A stretch of 64,000 nucleotides of DNA, from the NCBI RefSeq assembly GCF_004309355.1, contig NZ_BJCC01000025.1, positions 42,026 through 106,025 of the forward strand, given 5' to 3'. The position numbers and the translations under genes were made by a program. This document shows positions 1 to 8,003 of this stretch, in pieces (the stretch's first letter is position 1; each line of letters opens with the position of its first letter). Source of the DNA: Enterococcus florum (lineage in GTDB: Bacteria; Bacillota; Bacilli; Lactobacillales; Enterococcaceae). The notes under the pieces were generated by a model, which did no database searches, was not told the DNA's origin, and saw nothing but the letters and a program-made list of their open reading frames with translations.

Positions 1-633
1 ACCAGCATCAGCTGTATCATGGTCAACAAGAAAAACGGAAATCGGACGATTTTGAATGCGCCTTTGAAGGAAACCGATTTTCATCCTGTTTGGCCCGAGT
101 CTCCAAAGGTGATCCTGCTCGATGGCCACGAACAAGCTATTTCGTTAGAAGCTTTACGTCGATTTCCGAAAGCTTGCTCAATCATGGATGCCGGCAGCTT
201 CAAACCTGAGCTGACTGAGTTGTTCCAGCAAGTGGATTTCTTGGTTTGTTCGCAAGATTTTGCTTATCAATACACCCAGATCGTAATTGACCTGCAAGAG
301 GTTTCGACCTTGGAAGCCACTTTTGATGCCTTGGAAAAACTTAATTCCAAGCAAATCGTCATTACGTTGGGCGAACAAGGCAGTGTCTATAAGCAAGCAG
401 GCAAAATCGTCCACATTCCTGCCTTCCCGACCAAACCGGTCGATACAACGGGAGCAGGAGATATCTTTCATGGGGCCTTCGCTTATGGGCTGCACCAAGA
501 CGATTCGATCGAAAAAATTATAGTGTCGGCTTCTGCTGCGGCCGCGCTTTCAGTCGAGAAGCTGGGTGGGCAAACTGCGGTCCCTGAAAAAGAGAAGGTC
601 GACCGATTTTTGCAGGAAAAGCAAGGATTGTAA
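1..633 (+). CDS. PfkB-family carbohydrate kinase, 5' end missing
   Basis: The reading frame is open to the first base of the window, so the N-terminal part lies outside. What remains is the C-terminal two thirds of a ribokinase/PfkB-fold kinase, which phosphorylates a sugar or nucleoside with ATP in the cytoplasm. The diagnostic signature DTTGAGD, with the catalytic Asp and anion hole, lies near residue 150, followed by the usual helical ATP-site segment (FHGAFAYGL) and a short C-terminal tail. The first ATG, at position 19, is internal to the fold and is unlikely to be the start. A strong hairpin terminator follows directly. Substrate cannot be assigned because the sugar-binding N-terminal lid is missing. 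Confidence 0.85.
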   Translation, partial: TSISCIMVNKKNGNRTILNAPLKETDFHPVWPESPKVILLDGHEQAISLEALRRFPKACSIMDAGSFKPELTELFQQVDFLVCSQDFAYQYTQIVIDLQEVSTLEATFDALEKLNSKQIVITLGEQGSVYKQAGKIVHIPAFPTKPVDTTGAGDIFHGAFAYGLHQDDSIEKIIVSASAAAALSVEKLGGQTAVPEKEKVDRFLQEKQGL

Positions 634-637
634 AGTC

Positions 638-676
638 AAAAAGAGCTCGTACATGAAAAAGTACGAGCTCTTTTTT
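638..676. terminator. Bidirectional intrinsic terminator
   Basis: A perfect inverted repeat (GAGCTCGTAC arms, 8-base loop) is flanked by an A-run on the left and six T on the right. It lies between the convergent kinase and membrane protein genes and can serve both strands. Confidence 0.85.
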
Positions 677-2342
677 AACTGTTTTTATGTGTCCTTATCC
701 AAACCAAGACGCTTAAACTGCCAATCCAGCTCAATAATGTTACCCAGATTCCTAAGTCTACATAAAAAGGTGCTTTAAACGATAAAGTAATTTCTTGTAT
801 ATCCTCCGTCGCTTGAATCGTGGGGGTGCCAATTTCAGACAACGTATAGCTGATCGGTCGACCTTTTGCTTCTAAGCGTGATCCTTGATATAAAATGATC
901 GGCAGAGCCAGTGGACCATTGACAGGTGCTTTCCACTTTACTGTTAGCTGGTCATTGCGAACCTCTTTTTGAAAGTTTGGGTTCCTTTCAACGATCTCGT
1001 CTCGATAAAGCCGATAATTGTTTGCGGAGGTCGCTTGGTAGATCGGCAAATAGTCAGGTGTGCCTTTTTGAACAAGCGTTAAGCTCTTTTGCATGTCAGA
1101 ATTAAAAAAAGAGTCTTTGACCGCCTTTGTATTTGAATCAACATACGTATGGATCTGGCTGTTGCCAGCATAATTCTCCGTCTGCCAGCGGGCGAGCGTC
1201 TCGGTGGTGGTGAACAAAACCTGTCCCATGCCGAGCAGTGCAAATGCTGAAAACAACAGCAGAAAATTTCGTGTATCCCATTTAACTGCCTGCAGCGTTT
1301 TCCCGCTGAAAAAGAGAAACAGTACGGTAAACGGGGCAAAAAAACGAAAAGGAAATTGAATCAAGCTGACAAAAGGCAGTTCATCGGAAACCATCGTATT
1401 CCACGGCAGCAGATCACTAGATAAAAATAGAAACAGCAGTGCCAATAAGCCTGTAATCCCTGTCAAGACCGACATTTCTTTACGCCGCACGATAAAAATC
1501 ACTGCTGCGATCCCCATCAAAATCAACAAAGGATAAGGATAAAATAGCCAATAATCACTGCCTGTATCCACCGCAAAAGAAGACATATCTCGATTGATAA
1601 AAGGACTCAAAATAGTATTGCCGCGATACAAATAGAATAAGGCGGTCCACAGATTGGCAGTCAACAGTATGAACAAGCCAATTGCTGCAAACAAATGCTT
1701 CAGCATTCGGCCCTTTTCATGGCATTTCACAAAACTGTAGACAAAATAGCCGGCATAGATCACTGCCAAAAGCAAACTAGTAAACAAATGAATCTGCGCC
1801 ATCAAAGCCATGGATAAGGCCAATTTAAGAATTGGAATCTGCTTTTTCTCCACCATATCGATTACTGGAATCAAACACAATGGCAATACCGCTGTCCCCC
1901 AGCTCGTAAATCCTTGCCGTTCGATCCAATATTGAATCGAAAACGTCGTCATAAAAAACAACGATAGCGGCAAACGGATCGGTAAACTGACGTGCGCCTT
2001 TTTCAATAGTAGAAACAAAGAAGTTCCCGACAACACATACAACAGGAAATTCGACAATACTTGATAACGAAACCATGTTCCAGCCAATAAAACCAGCCCA
2101 CCATTCAAGTAAGCCCATAATGGTCCGTAAAATGGATTCACGATCCGACCGGACTGCTGAAAACCGAACAGTGAGATAAAGTATTGAAAATTTCCAGTCT
2201 TAATCTGCATCGCTGTATCATAAAAGCGATTAAAATGAAAGACAGAATCCGATCCCATTACCATTTGGCGTGTGATGAGATTGGGCAACACTAAAAGGAG
2301 CGCTGCAAATACGATCACCAAATAGGGTATTTTTTTCTTCAT
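675..2342 (-). CDS. Polytopic membrane protein, YfhO/PTPS-related GT-C-like
   Basis: A 555-residue protein with an N-terminal signal anchor and roughly ten further hydrophobic segments, then a soluble C-terminal domain of about 120 residues before a last transmembrane segment. After the first helix comes a polar loop containing GSDSVFHFNRF, resembling the first extracytoplasmic loop of GT-C-fold or YfhO-like proteins, whose acidic residues are often catalytic. Similar Lactobacillales proteins are usually annotated as 6-pyruvoyl-tetrahydropterin synthase-related membrane proteins. A role in cell-surface glycosylation is an inference only. It is monocistronic, with GAGGTGA as the ribosome binding site ahead of its ATG. 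Confidence 0.6.
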   Translation of the reverse strand: MKKKIPYLVIVFAALLLVLPNLITRQMVMGSDSVFHFNRFYDTAMQIKTGNFQYFISLFGFQQSGRIVNPFYGPLWAYLNGGLVLLAGTWFRYQVLSNFLLYVLSGTSLFLLLKKAHVSLPIRLPLSLFFMTTFSIQYWIERQGFTSWGTAVLPLCLIPVIDMVEKKQIPILKLALSMALMAQIHLFTSLLLAVIYAGYFVYSFVKCHEKGRMLKHLFAAIGLFILLTANLWTALFYLYRGNTILSPFINRDMSSFAVDTGSDYWLFYPYPLLILMGIAAVIFIVRRKEMSVLTGITGLLALLFLFLSSDLLPWNTMVSDELPFVSLIQFPFRFFAPFTVLFLFFSGKTLQAVKWDTRNFLLLFSAFALLGMGQVLFTTTETLARWQTENYAGNSQIHTYVDSNTKAVKDSFFNSDMQKSLTLVQKGTPDYLPIYQATSANNYRLYRDEIVERNPNFQKEVRNDQLTVKWKAPVNGPLALPIILYQGSRLEAKGRPISYTLSEIGTPTIQATEDIQEITLSFKAPFYVDLGIWVTLLSWIGSLSVLVWIRTHKNS

Positions 2343-2454
2343 GGAATCACCTCGTCTCTCATTATAAAGTAGACGAGATGATTTCCAGTGAAAAACGCTT
2401 GACAGGCTTTAGTATGAAACAAAAGTTGACGATCCTAAGTAAGATTTTGAATAC

Positions 2455-2492
2455 AAAAAGGAAGCAGATCCGCACAGCGGATTTACTTCCTT
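2455..2492 (-). terminator. Terminator of the RLP / 2-oxoacid dehydrogenase operon
   Basis: An imperfect hairpin (AAGGAAG..ATCCGC / GCGGAT..CTTCCTT, loop ACA) just downstream of the dihydrolipoyl dehydrogenase stop. It is followed by TTTTTG on the minus strand and closes the 11-gene unit. Confidence 0.8.
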
Positions 2493-2502
2493 CTTTTAAA
2501 GC

Positions 2503-3891
2503 TTATCCTTCATTTGGGATATGAATCGCCCGTTTATCCGCAGCCATTGTAGCCTCGCAGATCACTTCACTTAAAGTTGGGTGTGGATGAATGGTCGACA
2601 AGATTTCTCGGGTAGTTCCCCCTAGCTGCATGATTACTGCCGCTTCTGTAATTAAGTCCGTTGCGCGTTCACAAAGCAGATGGACCCCGATAATTTTATC
2701 CGTTTCCTCCTCCACTAAAACTTTCGCAAAGCCATAAGCTTTGTCCATAGCCAGGGCTTTTCCGCTGGCCTTTAAAGGGAACTTGCCTAAGCGAAAGTCG
2801 ATCCCTTTTTCTGTTGCCTTTTGTTCTGTTAAACCGACACCAGCAAATTCCGGATCAGAATAGACACACCCAGGAACAACATCCCCTTTAAAGATTTCCT
2901 TGGCACCTAAAGCATTCTCTGCAGCAATTTCACCTTGTGCTGAAGCGTAATGCGCCAACATAACCTGTCCGGTACAATCGCCAATTGCATAAATATGATC
3001 CACGGTAGTTTGTGTACGTTCATTGATTAACACTTGCTGTCCTTCCATTTTAATAGAAGTTTTTTCTAGACCTAACCCTTCAATATAGCTTTTGCGCCCG
3101 ACGGCGATCAACAGCTTTTCACCGGTAAGCTTTTCATTACCCAAGGAAAGTTCAACTCCCTTTGTATGAGAAGCGACCGCTTCAACTCGAACACCCAATC
3201 GGAACTTAATTCCCGACTTAGTCAGCTTCTTCCGTAATAATCCCGCCAGTTCTTGATCCATTGCTGGCAAGATTTCCGGCTGTTCTTCCACGATCGTCAC
3301 AGCGACACCAAAGTGATTAAAGATCGAAGCAAACTCAATGCCGATCACTCCACCACCAATAATTAACATGGAAGCTGGCAAACTTTCTAAACTGAGAGCT
3401 TTGCTGGAATCCAACCAGTCAGTATAATTGTTCAACCCTTTAATTGGCGGAATGAAAGGCTTAGAACCAGTCGCAATAATCACCCGATCCGGCTGTAAAT
3501 TGATCCTCTCGTCGTCTGCGCCAGTCACTTCAATCGTTTGATCATCCAAAAATGCTGCAGTTCCCTGCAAGACTTCGATCTGATTAGTTTTCATCAGACT
3601 TTGGACCCCTTTGACTAACTGCTTGACGACTCGATCTTTGCGTTTCATTACTGTCGACCAGTCAAATCCTTCAACAGTAGCTGAAATACCAAATTTTTTG
3701 GCTTGTTGTACCTGTTCTAGTGCTTCTGCTGATTGGAGTAAAGCTTTAGTAGGAATGCAGCCGATATTCAAGCACGTACCGCCCAACATTTCTTTCTCAA
3801 TCAATACCACTTTACCGCCTAATTGCGCTGCACGTATCGCTGCAACATATCCTCCAGGACCGCCGCCAATAATTGCGATGGTTGTTTCCAA
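2503..3891 (-). CDS. lpdA: Dihydrolipoyl dehydrogenase (E3)
   Basis: A 462-residue flavoprotein that reoxidises dihydrolipoyl groups with NAD+. Visible are the FAD-binding GGGPGGY motif near the N-terminus, the redox disulfide in CLNIGCIPTK (about residues 41-50), the NAD-binding GGGVIGIEFAS segment (about 178-188), the GRKS/AIGDC FAD segment and the C-terminal HPHPTLSE active-site His-Glu pair. Length is normal for the family. The start codon is TTG, chosen because AGGAGGAGG lies 7 bases upstream. It is the last gene of the operon, 30 bases after the E2 core, so it presumably serves the lipoyl carrier encoded two genes upstream. Confidence 0.95.
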   Translation of the reverse strand: METTIAIIGGGPGGYVAAIRAAQLGGKVVLIEKEMLGGTCLNIGCIPTKALLQSAEALEQVQQAKKFGISATVEGFDWSTVMKRKDRVVKQLVKGVQSLMKTNQIEVLQGTAAFLDDQTIEVTGADDERINLQPDRVIIATGSKPFIPPIKGLNNYTDWLDSSKALSLESLPASMLIIGGGVIGIEFASIFNHFGVAVTIVEEQPEILPAMDQELAGLLRKKLTKSGIKFRLGVRVEAVASHTKGVELSLGNEKLTGEKLLIAVGRKSYIEGLGLEKTSIKMEGQQVLINERTQTTVDHIYAIGDCTGQVMLAHYASAQGEIAAENALGAKEIFKGDVVPGCVYSDPEFAGVGLTEQKATEKGIDFRLGKFPLKASGKALAMDKAYGFAKVLVEEETDKIIGVHLLCERATDLITEAAVIMQLGGTTREILSTIHPHPTLSEVICEATMAADKRAIHIPNEG

Positions 3892-3921
3892 GTGAATTCC
3901 TCCTCCTTCGTATGATTTTCT

Positions 3922-4599
3922 CTATTTTTTAGGCAGCTGTTCTTCAGGGTTTTCCAACACCTCAGCCATACGTGTTAAAAATTTTGCCCCGCTAGCACCG
4001 TCAGCAACCCGATGATCCAGAGTCAACACTGGTTGAAGGATTGAAGCTGCGATAATTTGGTCATTTTCGTCCACATAGGGTTTCTTGACGATTTTTCCGA
4101 CAGCCAGGATTCCTAATTCCGGTGTATTTACAATAGAAGAAAACGTTTCAACGTTGAACATGCCTAGGTTACTGATGGTGAAGGTTCCACCCGTCAGTTC
4201 TTCCATTGAGAACTTCCCTAGCCTACTTTTTTCTTTGATTTCATTCAAGGCCTGCTGCATCTCGGCTAGGGACTTCGCCTCTGCCTGAGGGATGACCGGA
4301 ACTAGCAGACCACGCTTAGTGTCACTGGCGATCCCTAGATTCACCGCATCCACCGACTCTACTAGACCATCCACAAACCGTTGGTTCATCTCAGGAAATT
4401 CTTGCAAGGTCACCGCAACTGCTTTGGCTATAATTGCAGTGAACGAAACCTTTTCCGGCAAACTTTTGCGATAAGCGATTAAATTGTCACAGCGAACCGT
4501 TGTGCTTAGCTGAAACTGTGGCACATCGGTCCAGCTGCGGATCATTTGTTTAGCCATTGCCTTTTTGATTCCGGCTAGCTTTTTTCCTTCACTACTCAT
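3922..4599 (-). CDS. 2-oxoacid dehydrogenase E2 catalytic core (stand-alone)
   Basis: A 225-residue protein consisting only of the chloramphenicol-acetyltransferase-like catalytic domain of E2. The C-terminal active-site motif DHRVADG (HRxxDG) and the TFTISNLG segment are present. There is no lipoyl domain and no peripheral-subunit-binding domain, which ordinary E2 proteins carry N-terminally. The ATG at 4599 overlaps the last 8 bases of the lipoyl-carrier gene in another frame, so translation is probably coupled. An upstream in-frame TTG at 4659 has no ribosome binding site. It should transfer an acyl group from a separate lipoyl protein to CoA. Whether this is a functional split or an old frameshift of a full E2 is discussed in the findings. 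Confidence 0.85.
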   Translation of the reverse strand: MSSEGKKLAGIKKAMAKQMIRSWTDVPQFQLSTTVRCDNLIAYRKSLPEKVSFTAIIAKAVAVTLQEFPEMNQRFVDGLVESVDAVNLGIASDTKRGLLVPVIPQAEAKSLAEMQQALNEIKEKSRLGKFSMEELTGGTFTISNLGMFNVETFSSIVNTPELGILAVGKIVKKPYVDENDQIIAASILQPVLTLDHRVADGASGAKFLTRMAEVLENPEEQLPKK

Positions 4600-4834
4600 C
4601 GACTTCAATCCATGCGATGGTTTCGCCGATATCAACGGTGGCATCTTCCTCTTCGACAATTTCGGCTAATACCCCATCCACTGCTGCTTCCACATCAGTC
4701 GTGGCTTTATCTGTTTCGATTTCTAGTAAAACTTCGCCTTTCTTCACCGCATCCCCTACTTTTTTATACCAGGTAATAATGGTTCCTTCGTCCATGTCCA
4801 AGCCGATTTTCGGCATAATTACTTCTTTTCTCAT
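4592..4834 (-). CDS. Stand-alone lipoyl-carrier protein (80 aa)
   Basis: A single biotinyl/lipoyl domain. The lipoylation lysine sits in the ETDKAT hairpin near residue 43, and the N-terminal MPKIGLDMDEG strand is typical of E2 lipoyl domains of pyruvate and acetoin dehydrogenases. The gene stops right after the domain (IEVDE then TAG), where a normal E2 would continue into a linker. The start at 4834 was chosen because GAGGTGCAGAGG precedes it. It lies 13 bases after the dehydrogenase gene and overlaps the E2 core by 8 bases. It probably works as a swinging-arm carrier between E1, the E2 core and E3, like GcvH but with an E2-type sequence. Confidence 0.85.
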   Translation of the reverse strand: MRKEVIMPKIGLDMDEGTIITWYKKVGDAVKKGEVLLEIETDKATTDVEAAVDGVLAEIVEEEDATVDIGETIAWIEVDE

Positions 4835-4847
4835 CCTCTGCACCTCA

Positions 4848-5897
4848 CTAATAATTGGCAAATTCTGGGTTATATACCTTTTCCGGCATACCACCAGCTA
4901 AAAATAGCTTCAACTCTGTGAATAATTTATCATACGAGCGGTCATAAGGGTCCATGCTGCAGCCGCCGATATGGGGGGTCAATACCACATTGTCTAATTC
5001 TAATAGTGGATGATTATTTGGTAATGGTTCTACCGGATACACATCCAACGCCGCTCCAGCAAGCTCCTCTTTTTGCAGCATATCAATCAATTTATCATAA
5101 TCCATTACAGCAGCTCGTGCCGTGTTGATTAGATACGCAGTTACTTTCATTTTGCTCAACATGTCTGCTGAAACAATCCCACGAGTCCCATCGTTCACTG
5201 GCAAATGGATTGAAACAAAATCGGAGGCAGCCATTAATTCCTCCAGCTCTACCAATTGAACCTCCACTGAAATATCTTCCTGCTTAACAAAGGGATCATA
5301 AGCCAAAACCTTCATATCAAAGGCCAATGCCCGTTTCGCAGTTTCTCGACCGATCGCTCCAAAACCAACTAAGCCGATTGTTTTTCCCGCTAAAGTAGGA
5401 CCTTTGTATTGCAAGTACGCAAATTTTTCTGGTGTAGAGCCGACCCAATTGACATCAGTGACACAAAAACCATTTTCAACATACGTTTTATCATCGGTAA
5501 TTACCCGATTTTTGATTAACAGATTCCCTTTTGCAATGCCACGGCTGACAGCAATCATCATCCCAATCGTGAAATCAGCGACCGTATCTTGATTTCGCCC
5601 AGGTACATTGAAAATTGGAATACCACGTTTGGTTACTGCATCCACGTCAACATTGGCATGCGCGCCCCCACGAACCGAAGCAATGACTTTCAACTTCTTC
5701 GCCCGATCCAATACCTTTTTCGTTAAAGGATCAAATTCGATGATAATCGCATCGCAGTCCTCTATTGCATTTGCTAACTCATCTTCTGTCAAAATCCGAC
5801 CTAATTCCGTCATGCCGGCAAACTTGATTTCTGAAAATAAGGTTTTTAAGCGTTCAATATTTTTTTCATCTATATACGTCGTAATTAGTAGTTTTAT
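4848..5897 (-). CDS. D-2-hydroxyacid dehydrogenase (SerA/PGDH-like), apparent ATA start
   Basis: An NAD-dependent D-isomer-specific 2-hydroxyacid dehydrogenase. It shows the Rossmann GLVGFGAIG motif, catalytic Arg in INTARAAVMD, Glu in YPVEPLPNNHP and His in TPHIGGCS. The first canonical start (ATG at 5813) would remove the first beta strand. In-frame translation upstream gives KLLITTYIDEKNIERL, a typical family N-terminus, with no ATG, GTG or TTG. The ribosome binding site AGGGAGAGG ends 6 bases before an ATA codon at 5897, so that codon (or the adjacent ATT/ATC) is the likely start, giving about 349 residues. There is no C-terminal ACT domain. Its place between E1 beta and the lipoyl carrier suggests it makes the 2-oxoacid used by the complex, or acts on an RLP product. 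Confidence 0.8.
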   Translation of the reverse strand: MKLLITTYIDEKNIERLKTLFSEIKFAGMTELGRILTEDELANAIEDCDAIIIEFDPLTKKVLDRAKKLKVIASVRGGAHANVDVDAVTKRGIPIFNVPGRNQDTVADFTIGMMIAVSRGIAKGNLLIKNRVITDDKTYVENGFCVTDVNWVGSTPEKFAYLQYKGPTLAGKTIGLVGFGAIGRETAKRALAFDMKVLAYDPFVKQEDISVEVQLVELEELMAASDFVSIHLPVNDGTRGIVSADMLSKMKVTAYLINTARAAVMDYDKLIDMLQKEELAGAALDVYPVEPLPNNHPLLELDNVVLTPHIGGCSMDPYDRSYDKLFTELKLFLAGGMPEKVYNPEFANY

Positions 5898-5910
5898 GAT
5901 AATCCTCTCC

Positions 5911-6882
5911 CTAGCTCAATGTTTTTTTGACTGCTGCGATGACTTGATTTTCATCCGGTACATAAGCCATTTCCAAATTTCTAGCAAACGGCACTGGCAC
6001 ATCTGGCGCGGTTACTCGTAAAACCGGTTTTTTCAGATGATCGAAAGCAAACTCTTGAATTTGAGCAGCAATTTCTCCGCCAAAGCCGGATTTTTTGACG
6101 GCTTCGTGAACGATTAAAGCATGCCCGGTCTTTTCAATCGAGGTTAAAATCGGTGCCATATCCAGCGGTTCGATACTCTTCACATCGATCACTTCGGCGC
6201 TGATCCCCTCTTCTTTTAATTCCTTAGCCGCTTTTAACGCGACATCTACCATGGCTGAATAAGAGATAATCGTGATGTCTTCTCCGGCTTGCTTCACTTC
6301 GCTCTCATAGCTGACTTCGTAGGGCTCTTCTGGCACCTCACATTTTCGTTTGTATAAAGCTTTATGCTCTACAAATACCACCGGATTGTTGTCACGAATC
6401 GCCCGCAGCAGCAAGCCTTTAGCATCGTAAGCATTGGAGGGCATTACTACCCGAATTCCTGGTACATGAGACAAAATATTTTCCAAAGATTGCGAGTGCT
6501 GCGCACCATTTCCTAGTCCGGCGCCGCATTGTGTCCGAATGACTAAAGGAATACTCACCCGACCGCCATACATGTAGCGCATCTTCGCAGCCTGATTCAG
6601 GATTTGATCAAAACACACTCCGATAAAATCCATATAAGACAATTCAACAATTGGACGCCGCCCGATCATCGCTGATCCGATCCCCGCACCAACAATCGCA
6701 ATTTCAGAAATCGGGGTATCTCGTACCCGTTCTCCGCCAAAATTCTCTAATAAGTCATAACTGCAGCGTAGCTGACCACCATAGACAGCGATATCTTCGC
6801 CGATGGTAAAGACATTTTCGTCACTGTTAAAAGCAATATGCAGCGCTTCGTTAACTGCCTGACGCATTGAAAGTTTCCGCAT
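5911..6882 (-). CDS. 2-oxoacid (pyruvate/acetoin-type) dehydrogenase E1 beta
   Basis: A 323-residue transketolase-pyrimidine plus C-terminal domain protein (RQAVNEALHIAF, FTIGEDIAVYGG, GNGAQHSQSLE, the VIDVKSIEPLD linker). It forms the E1 heterotetramer with the upstream alpha subunit and decarboxylates a 2-oxoacid (or cleaves acetoin) with TPP. The start at 6882 was chosen because AGGAAGGGG lies just upstream; the longer frame runs into the alpha gene without a ribosome site. It is 13 bases downstream of the alpha gene stop. Sequence resembles PdhB/AcoB; the substrate cannot be settled by inspection. Confidence 0.9.
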   Translation of the reverse strand: MRKLSMRQAVNEALHIAFNSDENVFTIGEDIAVYGGQLRCSYDLLENFGGERVRDTPISEIAIVGAGIGSAMIGRRPIVELSYMDFIGVCFDQILNQAAKMRYMYGGRVSIPLVIRTQCGAGLGNGAQHSQSLENILSHVPGIRVVMPSNAYDAKGLLLRAIRDNNPVVFVEHKALYKRKCEVPEEPYEVSYESEVKQAGEDITIISYSAMVDVALKAAKELKEEGISAEVIDVKSIEPLDMAPILTSIEKTGHALIVHEAVKKSGFGGEIAAQIQEFAFDHLKKPVLRVTAPDVPVPFARNLEMAYVPDENQVIAAVKKTLS

Positions 6883-6895
6883 AATTTTCCCCTTC

Positions 6896-7903
6896 CTATC
6901 CTTTAGAAAATACGTTCCACTCAATATCTGCAAAGGTTGGATCGTACAAATCATCCGTCATATCTTCAACTGACGGCTCTGGATCTTGCTTGGCCTGTTC
7001 CGAAGCAGCTAATACTTTTTGGTTTTCCTCTTTTTCAATTGTCCTCAATTCTTCTTCCGTTACATCATAGTGATTTATCAGCAGCTGTTCACAGCGGAAG
7101 ATCGGATCCTTTTCCCGCCATTTTTCCACCTCTGAGCGCTCACGGTAATTTTCATTATCCCCAAAGTAGTGACCTGACATACGATAAGTATCCATCTCCA
7201 ATAAAACGGGACCGTTGCCAGTTAAAACATATTCTTTAACTTCTGCAAAGGTTTCGTACACTTTGACTAGGTCATTTCCATCAATGGTAAGCCCTTTGAT
7301 GCCATAACCCTTAGCACGATCCGAGATATGCTTAATATTCATGGATTTTTCTGTCGAAGTAGAAATCCCATACTTATTGTTTTCGCAGATAAATACCACC
7401 GGCAGCTTCCAAATTGAAGCCATGTTCAAGGATTCATGGAAGGAACCCTCATTTGAAGCCCCATCACCAAAGAAGGCAACAGACAAATGCGGTTCATGAG
7501 CCACCTGCAAGCCTAAAGCTGCTCCCATTGCCATTGGAATGCCACCACCGACAATGCCGTTAGCTCCTAAATTACCCGTAGCTAAGTCGGCAATGTGCAT
7601 CGAGCCGCCCTTGCCTTTACAATAGCCAGTTTCTCGACCCATTAGTTCAGCAAACATTCTTCTCAAATCAGCACCTTTAGCAATACAGTGACCATGTCCA
7701 CGGTGAGTCGACGTAATGTAATCTTTGTCGCTTAAGTGGGCACAAACCCCTACAGCGATCGCTTCTTCTCCGTTATACGTATGAACCGCCGCTCGAGTAA
7801 TATTCGCCTTGGCTAATTCAATCGCTTCATTTTCAAATGCACGAATGCGTACCATTGTTCGATAAAGTTTTAACAAAGTTTCTTTTGAAAGAGTCTTCTC
7901 CAA
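6896..7903 (-). CDS. 2-oxoacid (pyruvate/acetoin-type) dehydrogenase E1 alpha
   Basis: A 335-residue TPP-binding subunit. The TPP motif runs from GDGASNEGSFHESLNMA to the ENNKYGIST segment, and the phosphorylation-loop-like stretch MSGHYFGD is present. The N-terminal THRGHGHCIAKG region is like AcoA and PdhA. The start codon is TTG at 7903, chosen because GGGAGGG lies 6 bases upstream. It is separated from the RuBisCO-like protein gene by 100 bases with only a weak hairpin, so it is probably in the same transcript. Together with the beta subunit, lipoyl carrier, E2 core and E3 it provides a complete dehydrogenase complex. Confidence 0.9.
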   Translation of the reverse strand: MEKTLSKETLLKLYRTMVRIRAFENEAIELAKANITRAAVHTYNGEEAIAVGVCAHLSDKDYITSTHRGHGHCIAKGADLRRMFAELMGRETGYCKGKGGSMHIADLATGNLGANGIVGGGIPMAMGAALGLQVAHEPHLSVAFFGDGASNEGSFHESLNMASIWKLPVVFICENNKYGISTSTEKSMNIKHISDRAKGYGIKGLTIDGNDLVKVYETFAEVKEYVLTGNGPVLLEMDTYRMSGHYFGDNENYRERSEVEKWREKDPIFRCEQLLINHYDVTEEELRTIEKEENQKVLAASEQAKQDPEPSVEDMTDDLYDPTFADIEWNVFSKG

Positions 7904-8003
7904 TGAAATCCCTCCCGCCTTCCTGTTAAGGTAATCATTTTTCTTAATGAAAAATGAATCTGATGTTCTGTTGACCGTTCTGCCTAATTTTTTGAACCAG
8001 TAA

